NCBI GenBank assembly: GCA_027604005.1
Contig: JADGJT010000063.1
Location: 1,393 to 65,392, forward strand
Direction: 5' to 3'
DNA length: 64,000 nucleotides
From: Dinochytrium kinnereticum
Taxonomy: Eukaryota; Chytridiomycota; Chytridiomycetes; Chytridiales; Chytridiaceae
Shown here: one piece after another, positions 24,008-36,700 of the stretch
Layout: every line of letters starts with the position of its first letter
Position numbering within the stretch: the first letter of the stretch is position 1
Notes under the pieces: model-generated
Seen by the model: only the letters and a program-made list of their open reading frames with translations
Database searches by the model: none
Told to the model about the DNA's origin: nothing
Position numbers and translations under genes: made by a program

Positions 24008-25425
24008 TTAAAACACTGTTCCGTCGGAAATAATCTCGATAGGAGGGCCCTTTGTATCGGGTCGCAGCTTCGCAGCTATCTCTCGGCCCAACTTCCAGGT
24101 TCCTAAGTCATCCGTTAATCTTTATACGATTTAACGAATGCGAAAAACTCACCTGCTTCCAAGACCTTCACCAAAGGCAGGTCATTCTCACTCATCCCCA
24201 GCTTTTCACGGACACTTTTACCGACCTTATCCAGTAAAGCAACCGTCAGAGCCCGCCATTCGACCACTGCATCGTCATAGACGTTAAATCGCGGAACAGA
24301 GCCGCCAAAGCTTGCCAATATGGGCTTCTTTAACGTGATAACTCCATAGTCAACAAAGAGTCCACCATTTCGGTATTCAGCGAGACCGGTCATGACTTCC
24401 ATTCCCTCAAAGGTGATTCCGAGAAGACTTAAAGGCTCCATAAGAGAGTACGTGAGCCACTGCGACAACTTGTGGAAAGGTACAAGGTCGAATCCGGTGG
24501 TAGTGGAATCCTTGGAGATCTTTGCAAGAGCTTTTGATGGCCAAACGTCTCCCATTGGCACACCTGCGATGCGGGTACGCGTGGGAGGCCAGATTCCAGA
24601 GAGGCCATCCATGACCACCTCCCATAGGGCAGACACTTGAACCGAGGTGGTCTTATCTTGACGCGTGATGGTGGTAGGGTGAGAAAGCAAAAAGTCGACC
24701 ATATTTCCTGGGCGACGAGAACCCGCACTCGGGTCGGAACCGCCAAAGAATTTTGGGTGGGCAGCAAGAACCTTTCCCAGGGACTGAAGCAGCTGAACAC
24801 GTCCTTCAACACCGACGAGGGGGTTCTGATCCGTCACTTGAAAGGACGCGCAGAGAGCATCCGCCGTAACTTTGGTGAGACTTTCAGCATCAACTTGGTG
24901 AGGCACCTTGGAGTCGCTCGACAAGCCCCCATCCATGAACCAGAAAAGGGAGGCGATGGCAAGACCTTCGGACCGATTGTAGATGGCACCATCGTCTGCC
25001 TCCTGTGAGGACAGATTCAAAGGGTTACCAGTCGCAGGCACGACAAACTTCCAAGTGGCCCCAGCACCTGCATCCAGCAAAACAGACACCACAAAAAGGT
25101 CCAGAAGCCTCCTGACGCATTCAATCTTGTCAACACCAGCCGCCTCCCAGACCTTCAAAAGCGCATGCACACGCTGAACGGGTTTACGACCAGGCACTGC
25201 GACCTCAAAGTGGCGCCACCGAGAATGGGGCGGAATGGCAGATGGGGTAGGGTAGTCCCTGTGAATGAGGTCGATGATGGCGTCAACGACAGCCGGCAGC
25301 TTTGAGGGGTCCACATCAAAGTTAGCGAGATCCGACGGGCTGTCCAGGAGTGCGGTGGTCCTCGCCCTCACGGCGGGGAGCGTCCTCAGAAAATCAATTG
25401 CCTTCTGCTGTTCTTGGGATGCCAT
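24008..25425 (-). CDS. URC4: Urc4-like uracil catabolism protein (DUF1688)
   Basis: Member of the DUF1688 family required for the URC pyrimidine-degradation pathway of fungi and some bacteria; its biochemical reaction is not established. Exon 1 (25425-24153) and exon 2 (24102-24008) join to 455 residues, about the family length. Conserved stretches include IPPHSRWRHFEV, FVVSVLLDAGAGATWKFV, EGLAIASLFWFMDGGLS, EGRVQLLQSLG, SALWEVVMDGLSGIWPPTRT, PFHKLSQWLTYSLMEPL and YRNGGLFVDYGVI. The C-terminal exon completes the family end (TWKLGREIAAKLRPDTKGPP-IEIISDGTVF). A partner URC1 gene is not in the window. The gene is divergent from CLA4. Confidence 0.93.
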
Positions 25426-25932
25426 TTAGGGGAAGGTGATTGATTGGGTTGTGCACAAAGCCAGAATTTACAAAAGCGGCCACCCCAACGTAGGTTCAAC
25501 GGCACGCGCAATCGAGCGATACCCTCTGCTCCCACACCCCTGGCTGCAGTGATCTCGACGACACCCGCGCTGGATACCTGCGGTTGGTAGATTCCCTAGA
25601 TCCCAGCCGACTGTCTGCGCTGTGTGCATTGGCTTTCTGCGTTTGATCCCGCCTCCCCGGTTGCATGGCCGCAACCCAAGTGCTTTGTTTCCCGCCTCAA
25701 AGAGAGAGATCTGGGCCCCCCAACCTCTAACACCTTTCACATCTTTCACATGCCTATGAATATGCAGATCTCGGAATCGCTTTCATTGATTGCGTTCAAC
25801 ACGGCCGCCACCTTCCTTGCTTTCTGCCTTGATTTTAGGGCAGGTAAAGATCGCAGGCCCAAAAGCACTGTGATCGACAGTTTGTTAGACTCTGAGAGAC
25901 TGTAGGTGTATTGATCAAAGCTTTGGTGGCTA
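25426..25932. promoter_or_regulatory. Divergent promoter region URC4 / CLA4
   Basis: 507 bases between opposite start codons. No TATA box or recognisable operator. Frames that cross it have no domain. Confidence 0.45.
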
Positions 25933-28511
25933 ATGGAATTGAAGAACTACCCAGCCATGTCATCCTATGTAGTAAAACGGGGATATGCTTCCGTTAAAGA
26001 GGATGGTATTCGAAGTTTCATGTGGTCGAAAAAGTGGCTTCTTTTGAGGGAGCAGACCCTGACTATTCACCGAAATGAAGTGAGCGACGTATCATGAGAG
26101 TACTTGCTAAACCTTGCAGAACACGTACCAGTCGCTTTATTTGATCTTCCTGAAGGACGTGGAGTCCGTTCAGCGAATAGAATTGAAGCCTTACTGTTTT
26201 GAGATCGTTACAAAGGAGAAGACTTATTACATCTCTTGCCGCAGTGATGAGGAGTTATATTCTTGGATGGACGAGATTTATCAGGTTCCATTCATCCTCG
26301 CAAAACGACTCTGATTCATCTTTATAGCGATCTCCTTTGATGGGGATCAGCAATCCTACAGATTTCGTTCACCAGGTTCACGTTGGCTTCGATCCTCTCA
26401 GCGGGCTATTTACGGTACGGAGGCAATATCTTTTACGTTCCATAACCTTTGATATTTTTATTTTCATAAAAAGGGTTTGCCAACCGACTGGAAATCCCTA
26501 CTCGAGTCCTCCAACATTTCCAAAGACGAAATTACAAAGAATCCCCAGGCAGTGCTTGACGTTCTTGAATTCTACACAGAGAACCTTGTATCGGGCGGCG
26601 GCGGCGGCGGCGGGGGTACCGGAGTCAAAATTGGCCGCGATGGACCAGAGCCACAGTCTTCTGGTTAGTATTATCCTCGTCGATGTTAACCGGGGCTAAA
26701 AAGTTTTTCCGTCGTGATCTCTTCCCCTTTTTAGGAAGGGACAGGAACAACTATGATAGGCCTGCTGATCCCAGAGACCGTGACTGGGATAGACCAAAAG
26801 ATCCATATGGCGGAAGGTCTGATACTAGGCAGGACCCACAAGGGCGCGGAGATCGTGACTGGGAACGGGAGAGGGAGAGGGACAGAGAGAGGGAGAGAGA
26901 ACGCGACCGAGAAAAGGATAGGGATTATGGTAGTCCTAATCAGGGATCTAAGTCTTCTCCCTATGGAACTCCTGGCCAGTCGCCACCTGCTGTAAGTCTT
27001 TATTGCCTTTCCTTTCAATGACCCTATCCATAGCAACGAGTTGTTCCTCAGCAACCGTCGTCTTCTACTCGTGCTGTCCCCCCCAGGACAGATCGCCCTA
27101 CCCAGCCCGAAGATAGAGGAGCGCCTCCGCGAAACGTGCAGGATGCCATCCCAGCCAAGGCTACCTCGCCTCCAGTACCCCGTGCTTCAGAAAAGGAGAA
27201 GGAGAAGGAGCCTGTCAGCGCGGCTACGGCCCTCTCCGCGCCGAGGAAGAAGAACAAAGAGCCAAGGATGAGCACCATGTCTGAGGCGCAGATTATGGAG
27301 AAATTGCGTTAGTACATTATGTTTGCGTTAAAGCTGTTTTTTACTTTTTTTCAGAATCAACCAATCTTCTTACCTTTCTCTTCGTACTTCCTCCTTCTCT
27401 CCTTTTTTTGAATATAGGCGCCGTCGTTTCAAAAGGAGATCCCTTGGCTCTGTACACTAAGATCAAGAAGGTCGGACAGGGAGCCTCGGGTTCCGTATAC
27501 GTCGCAAGGGTCAACAACCCTGCCTCTATTGCGCCTTCCTACCCGACCTCCGTTGCCATCAAGCAAATGGATTTGGCCCATCAGCCGAGGAAGGAATTGA
27601 TTGTTAACGAAATTCTCGTGATGAAGGAATCGCAGCACCCCAATATTGTCAATTATCTCGACTCTTTCCTCGTGAAGAGCGAGCTCTGGGTCGTCATGGA
27701 ATTCATGGAGGGAGGGCCCCTTACCGACATCATTGACAACAATACGATGAGCGAGACTCAGATTGCTGCCATCTGCAATGAGGTGAGAATATGGCCTTTT
27801 GGTTTTTAGTTATGTAATAACACCAATTCTTATTATCATTATCTTCCCGACATTGAAAGACTATCAAAGGCCTGAACCACCTTCACCTGCGACAGATCAT
27901 TCACCGTGATATCAAGTCTGATAACATTCTCATGAATGGAGAAGGACACGTGAAGATTAGTTAGTATCCACTCACATTGCTCTTCTCTGCCCCCTCTGTT
28001 ATTTATCTTACTCATATTTTGCTCAAAACAAAAAAGCCGACTTTGGTTTCTGCGCGAAGCTTACCTCTGACCGTGGAAAGCGCGCCACTATGGTTGGAAC
28101 GCCATATTGGATGGCCCCGGAAGTCGTGAAGCAAAAGGAGTACGGAGCCAAGGTTGATATCTGGTCCCTAGGTATCATGGCGATTGAAATGATTGAGGGA
28201 GAGCCCCCTTACCTCGAGGAGGAGCCTCTTAAGGCTCTTTACCTTATCGCCACGAACGGTACCCCGACGTTGAAGAGCCCTGAGAAGTTAAGCTCGGTTT
28301 TCAAGAACTTTTTGGGAAGGTGCTTGGAGGTTGATGTAAACAAGAGGGCGACCAGCGATGAGTTATTGCAGGTGAGTTACCCACTTATTGCAGTTTGTCG
28401 ACTGCGACTTAATTCTGAATCGTCTCTGCCACCTGTCACCAGCATCCATTCCTTCGCCTTTCGGCGCCGTTGAGCGCTCTTGCTCCTCTTGTCAAGAGAG
28501 TCAAGAAGTGA
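25933..28511 (+). CDS. CLA4: PAK-family Ser/Thr kinase, Cla4 type (PH–CRIB–kinase)
   Basis: Cdc42/Rac effector kinase controlling polarity, cytokinesis and septins in fungi. Many small exons. An N-terminal PH domain reads [33 protein letters not shown] and [20 protein letters not shown]. The CRIB motif follows as [16 protein letters not shown]. The linker has eight consecutive Gly and an Arg/Asp/Glu repeat ([17 protein letters not shown]), then Pro/Ser-rich sequence. The kinase domain has [12 protein letters not shown] (P-loop), VAIKQM (catalytic Lys), HRDIKSDN (catalytic loop), DFGFCA, and [12 protein letters not shown], the PAK activation-loop signature; it ends with a short HPFLRL tail, KRVKK and the stop at 28511. 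The PH domain makes it Cla4-like rather than Ste20-like. The start is the ATG at 25933; an in-frame ATG at 25957 is an alternative. Confidence 0.93.
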
Positions 28512-28843
28512 TGGCCGCAATGAGACAGCCCTTCCTTTTCCCTTTTAATGCAATAACACAAGTCGTTGATAGTCATCTGTTTGGTATTCCCTTCCAGTCC
28601 ATTTTTTCCCAACCTGCTCCCAGCCTTTCCCCCTGGGCAAAAAAAAAAAAAATAATAATAATAATCCTTGCCAGAGGAAGACAGAGAAGCGTGAAAGCAC
28701 AAAAGCCGCCTTTTTCGTGGGGGCCGTAAGGTCAGAAATCGTGTGCCACGTCCCAGTTCCCCTGTGCCCTCTTTTTGCCCACCCGAACACACCCAACAGC
28801 TCTCATCGCACGCACACACTTCAGCAACCCACACCCTGCCAGG
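28512..28843. other. Intergenic region CLA4 to SIT4
   Basis: 332 bases between two co-directional genes; contains the simple repeat at 28639-28664 and a C-rich leader before the SIT4 start. No gene seen. Confidence 0.5.
28639..28664. repeat. A-run plus (AAT)n microsatellite
   Basis: A run of about 14 A followed by about four AAT units in the CLA4 3' region. Confidence 0.85.
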
Positions 28844-30345
28844 ATGATGAGCGGTAAGTGGTTCTTGCGTCTCTTCAGGCGACCACGGCGTCTCTCGCGA
28901 GGTGGAGGTGTGGCGGATTGAGGCTCATCAATATTCTTCCGAATCTATTGTCATAGGACCCGATGAGTGGCTGGAGACAGTCAAGAAATGCCAGTACCTT
29001 CCTGAGCCAGATATCAAGAAGCTCTGCGATATGGTCGGTTGCCCCATCTCCGTGAAGATGAACTTTGACTTAAATTGCCGTTTTGTGTCGTCATGCTAAT
29101 CCACGATGGACTTCATAAAAGGTCAAGGAGCTTTTGATGGAGGAGTCCAACATCCAACCTGTGCAGGCCCCCGTCACCATTTGCGGAGATATTCATGGGC
29201 AATTTTACGATCTTATGGAGCTTTTCCGCGTGGGAGGAGAGATTCCAACCACCAGCTACATTTTCATGGTATGCCCCTTCTTGGCTTGACCCTTCACATG
29301 CAGCAAGCCTCATCGCCATTACCAAAATTTTTGGGGGGGTTGCCTAAGCTGACGCGATTGCTCATATCCATACTCTAGGGTGACTTTGTTGACAGAGGTT
29401 ATTACAGCTTGGAGACCTTTACCCTGCTTCTGGCATTGAAGGCTAGGTAATAAGATTTTTCGAATCCAGTCTCCTAATTCTATAGATACCCTGACAAGAT
29501 CACTCTGTTGCGTGGTAATCACGAATCCCGCCAAATTACCCAAGTTTATGGTTTCTACGGTGCGTTATGTTCGTGTATTCATTTCTGACAACGCCTTTTT
29601 CAAAGACGAGTGCCAAACGAAGTATGGAAATGCAAACGTGTGGAAGTACTGCTGCTCTGTTTTCGATTATCTCACTCTTGCTGCTGTATGAGTCTTTTTA
29701 CTTCTTTCGATTATTACTAAGATGCTTTAGATTATCGATGGCCGAGTTTTGTGTGTCCACGGGGGACTGTCACCCGATGTTAGGACACTTGACCAGATTC
29801 GTACCATTCAACGATGCCAAGAAGTACCTCATGAGGGTGCCTTCTGCGGTACTCCCCTCTCCTTTATGTTAATCTTTGTTGTCTTCTATTATTTATCTTT
29901 AGGAAGCTGACAGTCTAATATGCATATTGGTCCTAATTCATTTAAATAGACTTGATGTGGTCCGATCCGGATGACATTGAGACGTGGGCCGTCAGCCCTC
30001 GTGGTGCTGGTTGGCTCTTTGGCAGCAAAGTCACATCTGAGGTTGGTATTAATATTTTTATTTGAATTTAATTTTTTTTTAAAGTTCAATCATGTCAACG
30101 GCTTGAGCCTTATCGCACGCGCGCATCAGCTTGTCCAAGAGGGTTACAAGTACATGTTCCCGGATGAGAACCTGGTGACTGTTTGGTCTGCCCCGAACTA
30201 CTGCTACAGATGCGGAAACGTTGCTTCGATAATGACCATTGACGAGAGCCTCAATATTGACGAGACGAGCTTTAAGATTTTTTCGGCCGTCCCCGACAAT
30301 GAGCGTGTTGTCCCACCAAGACAAACAACACCTTACTTCTTGTGA
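28844..30345 (+). CDS. SIT4: PP2A-like phosphatase catalytic subunit, Sit4/PP6 type
   Basis: Type 2A-related Ser/Thr phosphatase acting in G1 progression and TOR signalling. Multi-exon; exon 1 is only 10 nt (28844-28853), joining exon 2 at 28879. From residue about 34 the sequence is [19 protein letters not shown], as in yeast Sit4. Metal-binding and catalytic motifs are [23 protein letters not shown] and [19 protein letters not shown]; also [20 protein letters not shown] and [16 protein letters not shown]. The C-terminus is TPYFL, whose final Leu is the methylated residue of this family. The YCYRCGN block and [13 protein letters not shown] fit Sit4/PP6 better than PP2A or PP4. The extra 33 N-terminal residues are unusual and depend on the inferred first intron, so the start is less certain than the rest. 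Confidence 0.93.
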
Positions 30346-30718
30346 GGAGCTTTAAAGCAATCGTGCCATCTTGCTTTCCAGAAGTACGGTCAGCACTTGT
30401 TTCATCACATATATCTTACGTGTTAGAGGATTTCGATGAAGCTGACTTTTTTAAATGGGTCTTTTTAGCTTTGAAAATATTCGACGTCATCATTTAAATA
30501 AGTATTTGTTGTATTAAAGGCCGTGTACATATGTCTTTGTCCTTTTCTTTTTTGCCCTTTTCGGCAAACAACATTAATATACAACCGGGGGATTCGCCAC
30601 TCACAAGCAAACTCCCTCCCGCTCAAAGAGAGGAAATAGTTAAAGATAAATTAAGTGAAAAACAAAAAATATGCAACGATAAGAAACTGTTTCAGGGATC
30701 TGGTCGCTCGTGTCTTCT
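30346..30718. other. Convergent 3' intergenic region SIT4 / CYR1
   Basis: 373 AT-rich bases between two facing stop codons. No gene or clear poly(A) signal pair is seen. Confidence 0.5.
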
Positions 30719-33700
30719 CTATTTCTGAGGTGAAATCTTTCTTCTTTCACTGAGCTGCTGTGTGTACATCTGGAGCGCCTGAATAACTTGATTCGGATCG
30801 TCATCCATTGCTTCGCCGAGTGATCGCAGGACCTTGGAAAATGGCGACGATCTAGTCATATAAAGAACTGAAACTGCAATCTAGTATTGTAAAATGATGA
30901 TGTTTGGTTACTGTTTTAGCAAAAAAGTTTTTTCAACTGTAATTGGGTTGTAGGGGATAGTATTAACGGCTGCTGGAAAGAAAATTACCTCAATCCTTGT
31001 AGAAAGATCAGATAGAATCGCGAGTGTAGACTCTTGGTCTAATGGGAGACCACTATGGTCTACACCTATTTTCCCAGCCTTCAGCCAATGGCTTGAAGGA
31101 AGAAAACTTCTTCGATTCGGAGAATTGCTAGCTAATGCCGAGCCGACCCCCGGTATCTGTCCAATATGAGAAGCCCCAATAGCTCCTGCAAATTGCATAC
31201 GCGACGGCGTCAAAACAGAAGCAGGAGATAAAAGCCCACTTGACCCGGACCGGCCAATACCAGCACTGGTATTGATTGATAACACGGGATGCGTGGAATG
31301 AATGCCATGAGATGGATGACTGAAAGACGACGCGGTTGCAACTTGATCATTGATGGGTTTCTTTCCTTGCCATTCGTCACCGCTCTTGGCAGCCAGAGTT
31401 TCGAGACGGATACAGATGCTTAGAAGGTTTTCTAAAATGGATCGGTCGATTTGAACGGCTGAGTCTGTGGGGACCGCGTAGACCGACGGCTTGCGGGGAG
31501 GTTGAAGAGCAGCTGGGCTCTGTTTATCACCAGCCAGGAATAGACAAAATTTTGGGATAGTTAGTTATCAAGCGAAAACCTTCGAAATTCACTCATTAGC
31601 TTACGCCATTCTGCGATAAAGTCAGGTATTTCTGCCGCAACTTAATCTCAGTCGGATAGATCTGGAAAAAAATGTGAGCAAGCAATTATTGTTAACCTAT
31701 TCCCTACCATGTACAAAACCTCGGGAGCTTCAAGGCCTTTCAGCTTTACCTCACCAACATACCAAGCGTGAAGGCCCATGGCCTTTATGTTCAGGAATTT
31801 TTCATCGCCTCCTGATTTTGTGGTGCTGTCCATAACGTTCTCCCCATCTATAATTCGCCAGCATAATGACATAATGGCGAGGGCCGGAGAAAGGCTTTGT
31901 GGGGTTAGAGATGTTCTATACCCTATGCGGGTCTGAATCTCCTTCATTGCGTCGTATGATACGAGAATTTGACCACCTTGAGAGACGGAGGAGACTCGGG
32001 CAGATCGGTTTACGACTGGGCCGTAATAATCCATTCGACCTGAAAATATTGAGAAATGATATGTGAGGAATAACTTAGAAATTTGTTTTTTTCTGGCTTA
32101 CCAGTGACAGGATCAACCTTAATAGTAAAGTTATGAGACATGTTTAGTATAAGGCTTTAGTGAATGCTGATTACAAACCTCACAGAGCGGTGAACCAAAG
32201 TGTATACCCATTCTGACCCACAGTCCTCTAAATAAAAGCACCTTACTCTCGTGCGGCGATCCAGTATACTCTTCAACGTGCTCATTATTCGAGTTCCTCC
32301 ACCAATTAATCTCTGCACCATCGGGGCAACCCAAAATATCTTTTGGCCAATCAATATTCCTCAACTCCATTTGCGCTGTCATGCACCACTCTACGGCCCC
32401 CAAAATATCTTGAAAAGAAACCATGAAAGCATCTCCTTCAGTTTTTACCTCGTATCCTCCAGAGGACAGAAGAAGCCGTCGCATAGTTGCATTGTGGAGT
32501 TTGATCGCGCTCCTCATCGCGTTTGGGTAGTTCTCCCAGAGAGATGTTGAGTTTTTAATATCTGTAAAGACAAGAGCCAGCCTTCCGGTAGGTGGTTGGA
32601 TCTCTTTGTACATGGAGTTCTTAAGAAGGAGTATTTAGTTTTAGTCTATTTTCCCAGGAACTCACCATTTCTTCGTGACCTATTGCTTTTGATCCTCGGC
32701 GAGTAGGCTTTAACGACTTTCGTCTCTCATTCCTAAAAAAACCCATAGGACTGCATTAATATTTCTTTCTCGTCGGGTTACTGAGATCTTACCCTTGGAC
32801 TTTACTAGCCAAATCCTTTAATCCGAGAATCATCACTGCAAACCCAGACCCACAATTTCCAGCGTACCCAATAGCCTTATCGCGAACCATAGTAGCAGCT
32901 GATCCCCATCCCGTGCTTACGATACCTGGTTTAGCGTTGCCGCCTCGACTTATAGCGTTCCACATCCCAGATCCTGTCGAATTGGAGGTGCTCAGAGGGA
33001 TCTTTGTGGTATGAGGTCGAGAAGAAATGGCAGCGCTACGAGCAATCGACACGATTGTATTTGCGCCATCCTCGTAAGTGCCACCAAGACTCAAGGCTCG
33101 CCAGACCCCGAACGAAGAGAGAACAATGAACTCGTCACCGCCCTTACAAGGGATAGTATCATCGACACCAGAAGTTTTATCCCCACCATCATCACTTAAG
33201 TCAAGCTCAATGTGTTGAATATAAGGATCGGCAATGATTGATCCAAGCAGATTGAAGTACCCAAACGCCCTCGTAACATCTACAACTCCATTAACAAGCC
33301 CAGATCCCGAAATCCACCCGCCAGCGGAATGGATTCTTTCAATCTCTATTTCTGGCCAAGAATCATCAACCTTATCATGCGACTCATATAATCTAGAGCT
33401 GCTCTTTCGAGAATCAATGCCCTCATTGCCTTGATTCCCATGCTCATTCATTAATTTGATACTGACGTTTTCAGAGGGGAGAGCTATGTTGGGTTTGGGC
33501 AGGTTTCGGCCCTTGAAAACCTCAGGTAGAAGGCTATGATAGCATGACAGTACGGAGGTTTTACCCCCAGTGCCTGAAATTGCGGCGAGACCGTCCCCAA
33601 CGTTCGCCACATACACTGAACACCTTGATGCCCCCTCGTCGGACAAAGGGCCTAGCATGAATATTAATGTAGCCGAGCAGCCACAAAGTGTTTGTTCCAT

Positions 33701-36700
33701 CGCCGAGTTGTCAAACGAACCATTTAGCCCTGTCCGTCTCCCAGTCCCAGAAAAGCTTCCCCCGCGCCCCAAAGAGGGGTCCGACGTATCATTGCCATCA
33801 ATCATGCTCTGATAAAGATTACCTAAATCCCTGTTAGCATGAAGAAAAGCTCTCCTCAGCGCATCCTTAATCAGATTGGGATCTAGAACGGGTGTAGCCT
33901 GAGCTTCCATGATGTGAGTCTGGCTGGCTGATACTACGAGTTCTGATTCAATAATGCTCAATTCTCGAGCAAAGTGAGCGCCCAGGGTATCGTAGAGTTG
34001 CTTAGCGAACCGGTTTCCGTGGCGGGTTCCGCGGCCATCGAAAACGCCAAAAAGGGCTTCGTTGTCTCGGCCGCGGAATTTGGGTTGGGCAAGGTCCCAG
34101 ACACCGATGGTAACTTCTTGCTCTGATGTTGCGGAAATGTTTGAGACTAAGGTTGACCCACTTGCGTAGGACAGTGGGGAAGGAAGAGAAGATTCGGAGG
34201 GTGCTCGTAGGGATGATCGTAAGACCGGGGTATCTAAGTCCCTTAAAACATCCGAAGACAACCCAAGAACATCGGCAATTCCATATCCAATAAATCCTGA
34301 TGGGATTCCCATCATAGGCATATCAGAACTGGTCGTCCGGATCCTTCTCTCAACGGTTTCATCAGGAGGAACCACAAGGCATGTGACATCCATCAAACCC
34401 AGCATCCTCAGTTTGGTTAGGGCAGAGAAGTCGGCTAGATCTTTTTGCGGAAGGCCACCGTCATTCTGCCAGCTAGAGGATTTAGGGGAGGGTTTGATCT
34501 CAAGACGCGTATTCCCGGAAAGGTTGAGGTAACGAAGGTCAATGTTCCAATTCCAGTTCCAATCGTAAGGCTGTAGTCCAATTTATATAGTACGTAGGCA
34601 AGTAAAAATACGACGTAAATAAACAACAACAACAAATGGTATCGAACACTTACCCAATTCGTAACATTATATCTCAATCCACTCCCATCCCCCCTTCCAC
34701 CAAGCTGGCAACTTAAATCCATAACCCGGAGCCGATTCAACTTCGCAAGTTCCCCAGGAACTGTGCTTAACCGATTTCCATTCAAAAAAAGCCATCTCAA
34801 GCTCCTAGCCTTCTCAATTTCCCCGGGAAGACTAGCAATAGCATTCCCACTCAAAAACAGGCTTGTCAGATGGCTATGCCATAGAACTGGGTTTGAGGAT
34901 GAAGAGTGAGGGATAGAACTCAGCCATGGTGTAATGTCAACTAATCCATTTAGAGAAACGTTAAGGTAGGTCAGATTCGGCAGGCGGTGAAGAGATACGT
35001 AAATTTCATCTGTGAGGGAGTTGTTAGCAAGGTTGAGGACTTCGAGAGATTGAGCGAGGGGGGGTAGCCCCTCATCATGCTTTTTAATGATGAGTGTTTT
35101 GGTGGAGCTCTCTGAAGTGTCAGAGAGGGGGGATAAAGACGCTATTCCGGCGCTATTTGCAGGGCTTGAAGGACTTGCGCTTAACGGTATGTTGATATCA
35201 GATCGAAGTTCATAAGGAGAACGGTTTGATGACCTTGGAACTCGGAGTTTTGAGGCGATAGAAGTTGATTGATTAATCTCGTCTGGTAAAGGAAGGTTTT
35301 CGAGAAGGTTAGACGAGGCGTTTAAGGATCGTAGATTTCCGCATTTCCAGATCTCTGGTGGTAATTCTACTATCCGGTTCATTTGAATATCGATCAGGGT
35401 CAATTGTGAAAGGTCTCCTATCTCCCTTGGGAGCGACTCTAGCTCGTTATTCGATAGATACAATTCTTTCAGAGAAAGAACACCAATCCGGCCAGAAGTT
35501 CTGGTCACTGACGTGGATCCCGCTTGGCCATTTTGAGAGACATTTGTTCTTGAATTCACTTTAGGAAAGGTGAAAGGAGGCATCCTCTTTAGCTTATTCC
35601 CACTTAAATTTAACACCTCCAATCCCTTTAACCTTTCAAAAATCCGATAAGGAAGGTCCTCCAAACCCATGTACGAGCAGTTCAGGTGAGTCAGAGACGA
35701 CGTCATGTTAGAAAGCCGCAAAACAGCCGTTCGCCGTTCCAGAAATAACGATGTTTGGAATGACAACGTTAACTTTCGTAATTTAGAGAGCTCTAAAGAC
35801 CGAGCGGGTCCGACATGCCCTTCCCCGTCAGTGTCATCCGATAAGTCATTCTTGGGGTCCTCGCTCGACGGCGGCATTCCTTTATGAAACCCTATATTTT
35901 TTAAATAATTCGTGCCGGTAACTTCAAGATCATTCATCTGATAAATCCTCGTCGATCCCCTTTCAGAATTCCGATCACGCCATCGACCCGTCCAGCGAAT
36001 GCGATTGCAATCCGCCCTTAAAATCTCCAAAGACCGACACCGCGACAGAATTCCGAATATAGGCATCTCTTCCCCATCCAATTCCTCGCCAAAGTAGTTT
36101 CCACGAATGTCAAGTTCAATCAAATCATCCAGGTTTCCAAAATCTATTGGAAGGCTGCCGTGGAACGAGTTGAAGCCTAGACGTAGGATGGCGAGGCATT
36201 TGAGGTTGCAGATGGTCTGCGGAAGTAGCCCTCTGATACGACAACAGGAGATATCAAGAAGTCGTAACGAGGTTCCGAGATGTATTGATATTTCCTCGGG
36301 GAATGTCTCAAAGGCATTATTGGAGATGTCCAGGCTTTTAAGTCGTTTGCAAGCCATCGCAACTGAAATCGGAAAATTAAAGATTCGATTTTTTGACAAA
36401 TTTAAAGCCTCCAGACACGGTAACTGGTCCAAACCCGACTCATCCAACTTCGTCAGTCGGTTAGAACTGAGGTCCAGTTCAACCAGTGTGGCTAGGAGTG
36501 AAACTCCACGAGGAACTTTTTCAAGACAATTGTTTGCCATTATCAGTGAACGGAGTGTGATTAAGTCTTCCGTAAGTTTCATAGGGATGTCGAAGATATT
36601 CGGGCACCGGGATAGGTCTAGAATTTCGATATTGCTTGCGTCGGCGTTAGGTGGGAGAGACAGAAGTGGGGGGTTGAGGCCGGAAAGGTTCAGGTGGGGT

